A program made the translations under genes and the position numbers. DNA of 35,032 bases, from contig JAHJEM010000140.1 in the NCBI GenBank assembly GCA_018825425.1, positions 1 through 35,032 on the forward strand, read 5' to 3'. Position 1 is the stretch's first letter. Each line of letters opens with the position of its first letter. This stretch comes from Nanobdellota archaeon (lineage in GTDB: Archaea > Nanobdellota > Nanobdellia > Woesearchaeales > JAHJEM01). Under the pieces are notes generated by a model. That model worked only from the letters and a program-made list of their open reading frames with translations. It had not been told where the DNA came from and made no database searches. Shown piece by piece: positions 8,511 through 16,800 of the stretch.

Positions 8511-8655
8511 GGTGGGTTAACGCATTTTTGCGTTATACCCGCCTCCGTGCCAGCTTAGGTAACGGAAACTTTGCAGAGCAAAGTTTCTGGAACTCTTAAA
8601 TCGAGCAAGCTAACCTACAGTTCACACGTATGGAGTGTTGGCTCGATTTAAGAGT
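8511..8655 (+). ncRNA. Candidate structured non-coding RNA with four hairpins, family unknown
   Basis: This stretch has no coding frame but folds densely. Hairpin 1 (8511-8543): GGTGGGT+TAACGCA pairs with TGCGTTA+ACCCGCC, 14 pairs with one G-U and one bulged T, around a TTTT loop. Hairpin 2: TCCGT (8544-8548) pairs with ACGGA (8562-8566), competing by two bases with hairpin 3. Hairpin 3: GAAACTTTGC (8565-8574) pairs perfectly with 8578-8587 around loop AGA. Hairpin 4: ACTCTTAAATCGAGC (8592-8606) pairs perfectly over 15 bases with 8641-8655 around a 34-base loop that itself contains ACAC/GTGT. A TATA box at 8488-8497 predicts a start close to 8511. It lacks the GGAAG/asymmetric-loop signature of SRP RNA and I see no RNase P core or H/ACA box. 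The strand is inferred from the promoter, since the hairpins are symmetric. Confidence 0.55.
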
Positions 8656-8705
8656 AAGCTGCGGGGGAAGGGGTTTGAACCCTCGTAGGCACTAAGCCAA
8701 TAGAT

Positions 8706-8757
8706 GGCTCCTTGAAGTTCTTCATTAGGCCTTTGAGGCCTTCAGCACTCAATCAAA
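8706..8757 (-). other. tRNA-Leu intron C (52 nt, canonical position 37/38)
   Basis: Exon CTCA (positions 32-35) faces intron GGAG (8711-8708), giving three Watson-Crick pairs and one A-G mismatch. The bulges are AG^T (8759-8757) and CC^A (8707-8705), and the inner helix is TTGA/TCAA. The intron also contains the palindromic hairpin AGGCCT-CAA-AGGCCT. Its position is the standard one for archaeal tRNA introns. Confidence 0.8.
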
Positions 8758-8764
8758 CTTGAGT

Positions 8765-8794
8765 TTGGATTTTCTAGCGCCTATGCGCGGAAAA
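8765..8794 (-). other. tRNA-Leu intron B (30 nt, anticodon stem, position 30/31)
   Basis: Exon GGAT (8800-8797) pairs perfectly with intron ATCC (8770-8767). The bulges are AG^T and AA^A, and the inner helix TTTC/GAAA follows at once, with a further GCGC/GCGC stem inside. This is a clean 3-4-3 bulge-helix-bulge arrangement. Excision brings ATAG next to A31 to complete the anticodon stem. Confidence 0.8.
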
Positions 8795-8803
8795 CTATCC
8801 CGT

Positions 8804-8834
8804 CTGGTCCCAGAATCAGTTGACCTGATTGAGA
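8804..8834 (-). other. tRNA-Leu intron A (31 nt, D loop, position 21/22)
   Basis: Splice motif: exon GGTC (8840-8837) pairs with intron GACC (8809-8806). The two three-base bulges are AA^T (8836-8834) and AG^A (8805-8803). The intron's own body forms AATCAG/CTGATT around GTCAA. Excision restores the CCG/CGG D stem. Confidence 0.75.
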
Positions 8835-8880
8835 TTGACCACTCCGGCACCCCCGCGTCAAGAATCAAAAAACAGGACCT

Positions 8881-8890
8881 ATTTATAAAT
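8881..8890 (-). promoter_or_regulatory. TATA box of the tRNA-Leu gene
   Basis: ATTTATAAAT is centred about 29 bases upstream of the mature tRNA 5' end on the minus strand, the normal distance for an archaeal tRNA promoter. Confidence 0.6.
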
Positions 8891-8913
8891 ATTACAGAAA
8901 AAATATGGAAAAA

Positions 8914-9321
8914 CTAAAGCTTATTGAGCTTCTGCTCTATATTCGCTAGAGCATCCTGAAGCTTATCCACATCAGACATATGATCATCTTCTTTGGGTTT
9001 TTCTTTCTCTTTAGGCTTCTCGATTTTCGGCACTTCTTTTAGCTCTTTTTTCTTTTCCATTACATTTTTTATTGACGCTTCATACATTTCTCTCTCATAT
9101 TTGATCTTCTTATCTGGAAGTGCCCCATCAAGTTTCTCAAATAAGAACGACACTTCCTTAATTTGCTCTTTAAGAATCTCCATGAGCGCCAACTTGTTCT
9201 TGCGGATACTGATAATAGTATGATAGTCTTTAAGACTCATAATTACTGATTTTGATGACTGAAGTATCCCTTTTCTAAACTCCGCAGGATCTTCAATCCT
9301 AATATAGTATGGGTCAGTCAT
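8914..9321 (-). CDS. Small helical protein, third member of a three-gene paralogous cassette
   Basis: This 135-residue protein starts MTDPYYIRIEDPAEFRKGIL. Residues 1-70 form a helical domain with the same layout as the two genes upstream: a short beta strand (YYIRIED), then long helices with DYHTIISIRKNKLALMEILK and a final LFEKLDGALPDK. Residues 95-118 are a charged KE/PK linker, and the end is a short amphipathic helix (DVDKLQDALANIEQKLNKL). I chose the ATG at 9321 because it overlaps the upstream stop codon by eight bases, which suggests translational coupling; the frame is open further upstream but would begin inside the preceding gene. No enzyme motif is visible, and the family is not one I recognise. 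Confidence 0.7.
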   Translation of the reverse strand: MTDPYYIRIEDPAEFRKGILQSSKSVIMSLKDYHTIISIRKNKLALMEILKEQIKEVSFLFEKLDGALPDKKIKYEREMYEASIKNVMEKKKELKEVPKIEKPKEKEKPKEDDHMSDVDKLQDALANIEQKLNKL

Positions 9322-9535
9322 TTTTTGCAAATAATGTTTGTGAGATGTCCTCCACTCTTTTTGATATCTCATCCATTCCTTTATTCCAACCAGCCAGAAT
9401 ATCATCCTCTTTTTTCTTCAGGCTATTGATGGATGAAATAGTCTGTTTTGTCTTTAAGAGATTTGCTTTAATCACATCAACTATGTTCAATATCTCTTGG
9501 TAATCATCGATTTTTACAAATACGGGTTTGTTCAT
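9314..9535 (-). CDS. Small helical protein, second member of a three-gene paralogous cassette
   Basis: This 73-residue protein starts MNKPVFVKIDDYQEIL and is almost entirely the shared helical domain. The start ATG at 9535 follows an AAAGGTGAT ribosome-binding sequence on the minus strand; an in-frame TTG further up is less likely. The C-terminal part, DDILAGWNKGMDEISKRVED then LF, aligns with QDVLEGWYTGLNLCQEKLIE then LF in the gene upstream. This indicates paralogy, with a conserved GW..G turn. It starts 5 bases after the upstream stop and overlaps the downstream gene by 8 bases, so the three are almost certainly co-translated. The function is unknown; a subunit of a small hetero-oligomeric complex is a reasonable guess. 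Confidence 0.75.
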   Translation of the reverse strand: MNKPVFVKIDDYQEILNIVDVIKANLLKTKQTISSINSLKKKEDDILAGWNKGMDEISKRVEDISQTLFAKND

Positions 9536-9539
9536 AATA

Positions 9540-10625
9540 TCACCTTTCAAAGAGTTTCTTATCCATTTCAATCAGTTTTTCTTGACAAAGATTCAGGCCA
9601 GTATACCAGCCTTCAAGCACATCTTGTTGCTGCTGAGACGTATTTATAAATTCGTCACATTTTTCAAAAGCATTTGCCAGAAGAACTGTAATTTTCTTTT
9701 TCTCTTCCATAAGTCTTAGGTAGTCGAATGCCCTAATAAATACGGTTTCGTGGTTTGTTGAAACAGGTTCAGATAATGGAACAATTTTTGGTTCATCCAT
9801 TACACCATTCATATCTTCTGGTAAATCATCGAAATCAGGCAAAGTGAAATCATCGGTTTCTGACAAAATACCTTGACTTTCATCTGGTTTTGCAGGCGGC
9901 CCTATGGAATTCTGTTTTGAAGCATCAGATTTCATTTCTTTATAAGGTTTAGTTACATTTGCGAATTCATGAACAGGAGGTTCTAGTTCTTCAGATGTGG
10001 GTTCTGGTTCAGATATGGATTTGGGTTCTTTTGCAGGCAGAGAGCTTTCCTGAGCATCCTCAGGTGCGTCATTAAGTTTAGGAGGTTCTGGAAGAGCTAT
10101 TGTCTTATCGCCTAGCTTGACCACACCATTAGACGCAGGAATATCGGCAGGCAAGGGATCTTGTGTCGGAATCGTTGCTTGCTGCTCCAATTCTTGTGGT
10201 GAACTTGCTTCTGGTTTCTTACGCGCAGAATCATTCTCGATATCTTCTTTGGATGATTTATACTCTCCAGACACATCTGCAAAGGGATCACCAAGTGTAG
10301 GATCATCATCAGATGACTTGGCCACATCTGTTTTCTCAAGATTTGTTTTTACAGAATCCATTTCTGCAGGCTTTGAAGTATGAACAGGGGACGCTGGAGG
10401 CTCTGGAGGCTCTGGCGGTAATTTTGGTGCTTTTAGAGTACTCATATTTGATTTGGGAGTTACGGGCTCTGGAACTTCTTTTGGAGAATATGGAGTAACA
10501 AAAGCCTTTTTTTCAGGTTCTTTGGGTGTTGGCTTATTATTTGGCTTAATCATGGACTCTGGAGGCAAGGGCACATTATCTAGGTCTGTCTTTGGTTTTC
10601 CAGCTTTCTTAAGAAATTTAAGCAT
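9540..10625 (-). CDS. Long disordered protein with C-terminal helical domain, first member of the cassette
   Basis: From the ATG at 10625 this is 361 residues. The N-terminus MLKFLKKAGKPK is a short basic amphipathic segment, followed by about 275 residues rich in Pro, Glu, Lys and Ser without predicted structure. The last 70 residues (VFIRAFDYLRLMEEKKKI to KLIEMDKKLFER) are the same helical domain as the next gene, with matching 'VF(I/V)+..DY' at its start and 'L.GW..G' near its end. A GGGGTG ribosome-binding sequence lies 5 bases before this ATG; the longer reading would need a TTG start. The layout suggests a membrane- or partner-tethered scaffold whose domain pairs with its two small paralogs. 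This is inference; no homolog of known function is recognised. Confidence 0.75.
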   Translation of the reverse strand: MLKFLKKAGKPKTDLDNVPLPPESMIKPNNKPTPKEPEKKAFVTPYSPKEVPEPVTPKSNMSTLKAPKLPPEPPEPPASPVHTSKPAEMDSVKTNLEKTDVAKSSDDDPTLGDPFADVSGEYKSSKEDIENDSARKKPEASSPQELEQQATIPTQDPLPADIPASNGVVKLGDKTIALPEPPKLNDAPEDAQESSLPAKEPKSISEPEPTSEELEPPVHEFANVTKPYKEMKSDASKQNSIGPPAKPDESQGILSETDDFTLPDFDDLPEDMNGVMDEPKIVPLSEPVSTNHETVFIRAFDYLRLMEEKKKITVLLANAFEKCDEFINTSQQQQDVLEGWYTGLNLCQEKLIEMDKKLFER

Positions 10626-10771
10626 AGTACACCCCTTTTCCCCCAATATAATATTATTTACTTTAGAAGGATGATATATATGGCATTATTAAAAGTTTTC
10701 TTATTATTGCAGGATAGTGAATGACACATATCCGCGAGAATTAAGTCGACAATATAAAGCGGAGTGGAAAA

Positions 10772-10781
10772 AGGTTTAAAT
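10772..10781 (+). promoter_or_regulatory. TATA box of the AmrS gene
   Basis: AGGTTTAAAT is centred 28 bases before the ATG at 10805, predicting a leaderless transcript. Confidence 0.6.
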
Positions 10782-10804
10782 CACAAGATAATACGCTTCA
10801 ACTA

Positions 10805-11794
10805 ATGAAACAAGCATTATTTTATCAAAAGAAATCTGGAAACAATGTCCAATGCGATCTCTGTCCACGAAATTGCACAATATCACCTGATAAGACTGGT
10901 GTGTGCAATGTCAGGAAGAACATTGATGGCAAACTATATTCTCTTGTGTATGAAAAACCTTGTTCTGTCAGTATTGATCCAATAGAAAAAAAACCATTGT
11001 ATCATTTTCTCCCAGGATCAAAAGCATTGTCAATTGGCACAATAGGATGTAATTTCTTCTGCAAAGGCTGTCAAAACTTTGACATAGCAAGAGCAAAGTC
11101 AGAAGAGCACCAATTCAAGACTGTGAGCTGCCAAGAAGTTGTTCAGATTGCAAGACAAAAGAACTGTCCAATAATTGCTTATACATATAATGAACCCACA
11201 GTATTTTATGAGTACATGCTTGATACTGTTAAACTTGCCAAAGAACAAGGTATCAAGAATATTGCAGTAAGCAATGGTTATATCAATGAAGCTCCGCTTA
11301 GAGAGCTCTGCAAAGTGCTTGACGGAGTGAATATTGATCTGAAATCATTCAGCACTGCATTTTACAAGGAATACACCAAAGGCAGCATAGAACCTGTCAA
11401 AAGAACTATCAAGATATTGAAAGAAGAAGGGATTTATTTTGAGATAACAAATCTTCTGATACCTGGACTTAATGATGACTTGGTTGAGTTTGAAAATATG
11501 TGTAAATGGATTGCCACCCTCAGTAAAGACACTGTGTTGCATATTTCACGGTTTTTTCCATTCTATAGAGCCAAAGACATAGCACCAACTCCTGAGAAGA
11601 CTATTGACCAGGCAGCACGTATTGCAAGAAAACATCTTAATTATGTCTATGTTGGAAATATGGGAAGAGAACAGCACACCCTTTGTCCTGCTTGTGCTAA
11701 AATCGTAGTTGAAAGAGGTTTACTGGGTGTAAAAGTTATTATGGAAAATGGTAAATGTTCTTGCGGAAAAGAAATCCCAGGCATATGGAACTAA
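10805..11794 (+). CDS. amrS: AmmeMemoRadiSam system radical SAM enzyme AmrS
   Basis: This 329-residue radical SAM protein has a canonical CX3CX2C motif, GCNFFCKGC (C82, C86, C89). Before it is an N-terminal cysteine cluster typical of the family (C17, C20, C24, C34 in CDLCPRNCTISP and TGVCNV). The core strands IAYTYNEPTVFYEY, IAVSNGYINE and VNIDLKSF agree with PflA-like AmrS enzymes. It ends with a zinc-ribbon-like CPACAKIVVERG, KCSCGKEIPGIW motif. AmrS is part of the AmmeMemoRadiSam group together with AmrA (AMMECR1) and AmrB (MEMO1); its substrate is not established, and neither partner gene is nearby. Start and promoter agree with a leaderless message. It converges with the CBS protein gene after five bases. 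Confidence 0.92.
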   Translation: MKQALFYQKKSGNNVQCDLCPRNCTISPDKTGVCNVRKNIDGKLYSLVYEKPCSVSIDPIEKKPLYHFLPGSKALSIGTIGCNFFCKGCQNFDIARAKSEEHQFKTVSCQEVVQIARQKNCPIIAYTYNEPTVFYEYMLDTVKLAKEQGIKNIAVSNGYINEAPLRELCKVLDGVNIDLKSFSTAFYKEYTKGSIEPVKRTIKILKEEGIYFEITNLLIPGLNDDLVEFENMCKWIATLSKDTVLHISRFFPFYRAKDIAPTPEKTIDQAARIARKHLNYVYVGNMGREQHTLCPACAKIVVERGLLGVKVIMENGKCSCGKEIPGIWN

Positions 11795-11799
11795 ATACA

Positions 11800-13821
11800 T
11801 CATCGAGGTTTGATTGTACTGTCCCCTTCTAATACTGAATCTAAGAAAGAGTTGAGCAATTCAATGATTCCTCTCTGAGTGATTATTCCCTCAAGTTCAC
11901 CCGCAGTAATCACTGCCAGAGTCTTTACTTGTTTGTCTAGCATAAGATTATTTGCTTCAGTGGCATATGTTCCAGGAATGACATGGTAGATGTGTAGGCT
12001 CATGAGCTGGCCAACTTTCGTGTTCTTCAGGAATAAAGGATTGTTATACAATTCAGCAATAAGATCCCTTTCAGTAATTAATCCTTTTAACTTATTATTA
12101 TGTTTTATTACAATGCAATCTGCCTTTTTCTTAATCATTTGAGATATGGCAACTCCCAAATTATCCTCTTCCTTTGCCTCAATATAATCCTTGGTTATTG
12201 CGCTTTTTACAATCGGCAAATCAGATTCAAATGAGTATTCTTTGAAGAATTTCTGAAGCTCTTTTGATATATCTGTGTGAGTTACTATTCCGCGTAATTT
12301 CTCCTCACGTACAGGTATTTTTCTAATGTTATTGTGAAGAGAAAATTTTATTACTTCAGAAAGATTCATATTTGGAATAACAGTTTTCAAAGGAGAATTC
12401 ATTACGTCTTTTACTTTGATATCCTTAATATCCTTTCTAAGGGCAATCTTCAATACATCTCGTTGGGTGATTATTCCTACTGGCTGGGTGCCCTCTACAA
12501 CAATCATTCCACCGATGTTTAGAGAAATAAATTGACTTAAGACCTCAGATATACTTGTTTCTTTTGAAATCGTGATTATCTCTTTTGTCATTATATTCTT
12601 GGCTTTGATACGTTGAAGTTTTGTTACTGACCGCTGTAGATTTGAAATCAAATATGAATCTACCATTGAAGTAACGCCACCACTGACAGTGTCCCAATTG
12701 CGTATTGCCAAAGCCACCCCAATCAGAATCACAACAAGGATAATCCATTTAAGGTGTTTCATAGCAGTTGAACCCACCTTAGCACCAACATTGGCTGCAA
12801 CACCAGTAGCTGCAGTCTTTACCTGCTCAACAACAGTCTCTTCATTTTGCTCTTCTTGTTTTTTCGGAACAGTGTGAAATATTGTGGTGCTTATATTTTT
12901 ATTAGAATTCAAAGTTATGTTTATTTGCTCTTCCTCTGTCTCCAGAGTAACTGATGCATTTGGCATTGGAGGTAGTTCGCTTCTTGGAAACCAATAATGC
13001 CCCTCAAGAGAACTGTTTCCTAACTCTTTGGCTTCTTCTTCTGATAGGGTAGTTGTGGTTCTTTCATGGACTTGTCCGTCTTCACCTTCCCATTTCAGGC
13101 TTACTTCGTAGTCAGGCATAGGATTTCCATCCTCGTCCACAATCTGACCCTGTAAAGGCATATCTTCTGCCAGTCTCTCTCTTTGTAGAGCCTCAAGCCC
13201 CTTTGCTCTGCTTATTGGAGCATCTGTAACATTGTTCTGAGGAGATAAAAATTCCCAAATCTTTCTTGCACTTAGTCTGAGAAGATCAGCAAGTTTCATC
13301 CTATTTCCTTCTCCCCCTTCTGCAGAAGCATCAGGATCACCAAAGCCCATGTCTCCAGTTGATGCACCAGTTGTTCCACCCTCATGTCTGCCAGATCCAG
13401 GCCCACCTGAACCTCCACCACCGCCTGAACTTTCTTGATTGGGAATATCTGGAGCTTCAGTTAGCAGGATTGATTCAGCTCTCAACAGTCCACTTCCAGG
13501 GTTTGCCGTAACTGTACTTCTCACGCCTGCAGATTCAATAATGATTTCAGTTCCGGCTTTTGCCTGGAGATAACCCTGATTGAAAAAATAGTATCCTGCT
13601 TCATTACCTGTCATGGTCTGGGTAGATATGCTTCTTTGTGTGCCGTCACTATCTACAAATTTGGCAGTAACAGTAATCCCACTGACAGGAGTGTAGTCTG
13701 GACCGATAACTCTTCCATGCACAAGTGTAGGTAGAACTGGTTGGGCACCAAAGACCAGAGAATATGTCAAAATACTACCAACCAGAAAGACAAGTATTAA
13801 CCATATTTTATTTGTATGCAT
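11800..13821 (-). CDS. Transmembrane protein with extracellular beta domains and four cytoplasmic CBS domains
   Basis: This 673-residue protein has a signal peptide or signal anchor (about 5-26). A transthyretin/carboxypeptidase-regulatory-like domain follows (about 33-115, TLVHGRVIGPDYTPVSGITV). Next are a Gly/Ser-rich stalk (131-160), a second domain of the same kind (about 222-307, QGQIVDEDGNPMPDYEV) and a membrane helix at about 358-375 (WIILVVILIGVALAI). The cytoplasmic half carries two CBS pairs. Pair one is about 405-525 (MTKEIITISKETSISEVL, GIITQRDVLK, GIVTHTDISK); pair two is about 545-668 (GLITERDLIAEL, GIITQRGIIELL). CBS pairs bind adenine nucleotides, so this looks like a sensor linking outside contact with cell energy state. 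The ATG is one base after the stop of the giant gene, so the two are an operon. It shares its outer domain type with the giant protein. Confidence 0.88.
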   Translation of the reverse strand: MHTNKIWLILVFLVGSILTYSLVFGAQPVLPTLVHGRVIGPDYTPVSGITVTAKFVDSDGTQRSISTQTMTGNEAGYYFFNQGYLQAKAGTEIIIESAGVRSTVTANPGSGLLRAESILLTEAPDIPNQESSGGGGGSGGPGSGRHEGGTTGASTGDMGFGDPDASAEGGEGNRMKLADLLRLSARKIWEFLSPQNNVTDAPISRAKGLEALQRERLAEDMPLQGQIVDEDGNPMPDYEVSLKWEGEDGQVHERTTTTLSEEEAKELGNSSLEGHYWFPRSELPPMPNASVTLETEEEQINITLNSNKNISTTIFHTVPKKQEEQNEETVVEQVKTAATGVAANVGAKVGSTAMKHLKWIILVVILIGVALAIRNWDTVSGGVTSMVDSYLISNLQRSVTKLQRIKAKNIMTKEIITISKETSISEVLSQFISLNIGGMIVVEGTQPVGIITQRDVLKIALRKDIKDIKVKDVMNSPLKTVIPNMNLSEVIKFSLHNNIRKIPVREEKLRGIVTHTDISKELQKFFKEYSFESDLPIVKSAITKDYIEAKEEDNLGVAISQMIKKKADCIVIKHNNKLKGLITERDLIAELYNNPLFLKNTKVGQLMSLHIYHVIPGTYATEANNLMLDKQVKTLAVITAGELEGIITQRGIIELLNSFLDSVLEGDSTIKPR

Positions 13822-13822
13822 T

Positions 13823-16800
13823 CTAAGGAGTCCATGTTGAGTGTTTTTTCATATCAATGACTAGTCCAACTCCTGGTTGCAGATTATTGAGTGTGTTCTG
13901 TTGATACACTGTTGGATATGTCTGATATATATCCCATTTTCCTAGAGCATTATTCCAGGAATATATCCTGTGAAAATCTTCTTTTATGGAATTGAAGACA
14001 ACTGCGCTCTCTCGTTGGTCGAGGAAAGGATAACCAATAAAATTCCATCCAGGAATTAGGTTCTGAGAGTATTCAGCTACAGGATAACCTACAACACTCA
14101 ATTGAGCAGGAGAATTCATATCAATCCAATAACTTTTTCCAATGCTTAATTGAATCAAGGTGTTATCTGGATCATAAATATCTCTTCCAGGAGTATACGC
14201 TTGCCAGAGTCTTGTCGTGGGCTCATAATAATATATCCTATTGTATGCTCCTGCGATTGAACTAAGAACAACAGAAGTGGATTGGTCTGCCGGTATTACA
14301 GGTAATGATATGAGATTCCAGCCAGCTTGCAATGATATAATCTGCTCTCTGCTTTCACTTGCATTTATTACCTCTGTCTGCTGTTCGATTCCTGTTGCAG
14401 TATTATTATTCAGATCTGCAGCCTTGAAATTATAAGTATACGTCGTTTTATCTATTCCTGTTGTATCCCATTCATATGTACAAGTGCCATTATTAGCTCC
14501 TTGTATGAAATTGTTATCAACACCATCATAGGTAAATGCATCACAGGATTCCCCTTGTTCAATACATACTGCACAAGAATGAGCAAGTCCTGATCCTTCA
14601 TCTGATACTGATGCACTTAAGACCACAAGTCCTGCCACTCTTGGTCCCACATCATGCACATTGACAATTGGAGGCGTGACATCATCAGGCATGCCACCTG
14701 TTGCTATGACTTCTGGATTCTCATTTCCATCATCATCCACACCAGTCACAGCATAATAATGAATTCTTCCTTCTGCAAGGTCAACATCAACATATGAAGT
14801 GTCTGTAGTGGTCTTGATTGGAGTCATTGTACTAATATCTTCAAATACTGCAAGAGAACGATAGATATTATAATATTCCAAATCTGTAGCATTTGATTGG
14901 TTCCATACCAGTCTCATTGAAGATTCTCCTTCAATCATTTCTAAACTTAAACTGTGGATTGGTCCGGGTGGTGTGACATCTGCAACTTGACCATCTCTAG
15001 CAAACACATCTTTATTCTCACGTCCGTATATGTCAACCGCAGTGATTGCATAATAATAAATTCCTTCACTGTCCAGACCAGGGTCAGTAAACGAAGCAGT
15101 TACTACCTCTTCAATTGGAGTCATTGCTTCAACATTGTCAAAATCATTATCTGATCTGTAAATATTGTAATGATCAAAGTCAGATTCAGGAGCAGGATTC
15201 CAGCTCAATCGCAATGATGTCACTCCAGGAATAGTGACCACGTTCAATCCTCCGATAGGTGCTGGCGGACTCAGATCAACCTCAAAATACCTATTGGTAA
15301 AACCAATATTTTCACCCATATCCATGCACTGCACTGTCACAAGATTATGGCCTTCAGGCACAATCATGATTGTTGTACCATTGACTGAATGATTTTCTCC
15401 ATAATTCAGAGAGAATGTACACCAATCAACATCCTCATTGACCACATAGACCAGATTCACTTCCTCTGATGTGTATTTCTGGTTTTCAGGAGAGATTATG
15501 GTTATTTCAGGAGGTATAGAGTCGGCAACAACACCTTCGACACTCATCACTTCATCAACCTCGTTTCCAGCCATGTCAACTGCAGTGATTGCATAATAAT
15601 AAGTCTCTTCACTAAACACACCCTCATCAAGATACTCATTTCCAATTGACTCAACAATGGCAGTCATTGATGAAATATCTGTAAATTCTGTTTCAAGCCG
15701 ATAAATATTGTAATGATCAAGACCTGTATCAAGCGACTCATCCCAATTAAGTTGTAGAGCAGAGTTTTTTGGTATTGATGTTACCCTTAATCCAGTAATA
15801 TCCTGCGGTGGAATTGTATCTACTTCAAAAGTGATTGGTTCAGATTCACCAGTATTACCTGATGTGTCCTCACACCCCAAAACCACTATGTGTTCTCCGT
15901 CTCCTGCAATCAATACATCTGTTGCAGGTACAAATTCTGAAGAATCCAAGGAGTATGTGCAGTCTCCTAATTCTTCATCTCCATAATAGAGTAGAGGAAT
16001 TGAAGGAGTATTGTACAAAATTGATTCAGGAGACACCAAAGTGAGGATTGGTGGAGTGATATCTGAAACATGTCCTGTTCTGGCAGACACATCTTTGTCC
16101 TCATTTCCAGAATCATCAACTGCAGTGACTGCATAATACAGTATCTGATCGCTTTCTAGATCAACATCCTGATACGTGGTTAAGGTAACTTGCGCAATTG
16201 GATCTAATTCAGTGATATCAAAGAACCAGTGCTCTAACTTATAAATATTATAATGATCAAAGTCTTCAGCTTGGTTTTCTCCCCATTCAAGGTCAAGCAC
16301 CAATTCTCCAGGCACAGTTATGACTGCAAGATTCAATATTGGATTAGGAGGTTCTACATCTGCTACGGTTCCAGCGACGGCATCTACCTCTGTCAACATA
16401 TTATCTACCTCGTCAACACCAACCACTGCGTAATAATACGTTGTCTCACTATTCAGACCTGTATTTGTAAATGTAAGTACACCATTATCTGTGGCGCCGA
16501 TCATGCTGGCGTCGTTTATACTGGTGAAATCATTACGTGAACGATATATCCTATAATATGAGAAATCACTGGGTAAGAAACCAACAGTCCATGTAAGCAA
16601 AAGCTTTGCTTCTCCTGGAACAGATGCTACAGTAAGCTCTGTTGGAGGAGGCGATGTTGTGTCTACAGTGTACATAACAGTATTTGAGAATCCTGTATTG
16701 GCAGAGAGATCATCACACTTCATCTGTACTGTGTTCAGACCTTCTCCAGATGTAATCGTAGACGTGAATGGTTGGTACTGCTGACTGTTCAAAGAGTATT

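Larger units (their letters stand above)
8660..8856 (-). tRNA. tRNA-Leu (anticodon CAA) split by three introns
   Basis: Acceptor strands GCGGGGG (8856-8850) and CCCCCGC (8667-8661) pair fully; the discriminator is A at 8660 and CCA is not encoded. The T arm is GAGGG-TTCAAAC-CCCTT. The long variable arm GGC-TTAGT-GCC marks a class II tRNA. Removing 8804-8834, 8765-8794 and 8706-8757 gives an 84-nt tRNA. It has D stem CCG/CGG, D loop GAGTGGTCAAA, a perfect anticodon stem ATAGA/TCTAT and loop CTCAAGA, with anticodon CAA at 8761-8759. That loop is the usual archaeal tRNA-Leu(CAA) loop. Without all three excisions the D stem and anticodon stem cannot both form. A TATA box lies at 8881-8890, about 29 bases upstream. 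Confidence 0.85.

Noticed and set aside
8511-8655. SRP RNA, RNase P RNA or H/ACA guide RNA as the identity of the hairpin-rich RNA
   Set aside because: No SRP GGAAG tetraloop/asymmetric loop, no RNase P core motif, and no ACA box after the stems were found; it is also too short for the first two.
8699-8711. Hairpin AGCC-ATCTATT-GGCT that could be read as an anticodon arm with CTA (a suppressor-like tRNA)
   Set aside because: It would destroy the class II variable arm GGC-TTAGT-GCC and leave no valid D arm; the three-intron Leu(CAA) model explains all arms.
8660-8856. A single long intron in the tRNA gene
   Set aside because: With only one anticodon-loop intron the D stem (CCG/CGG) stays split by 31 extra bases and the anticodon stem cannot form; three separate splice motifs are present instead.
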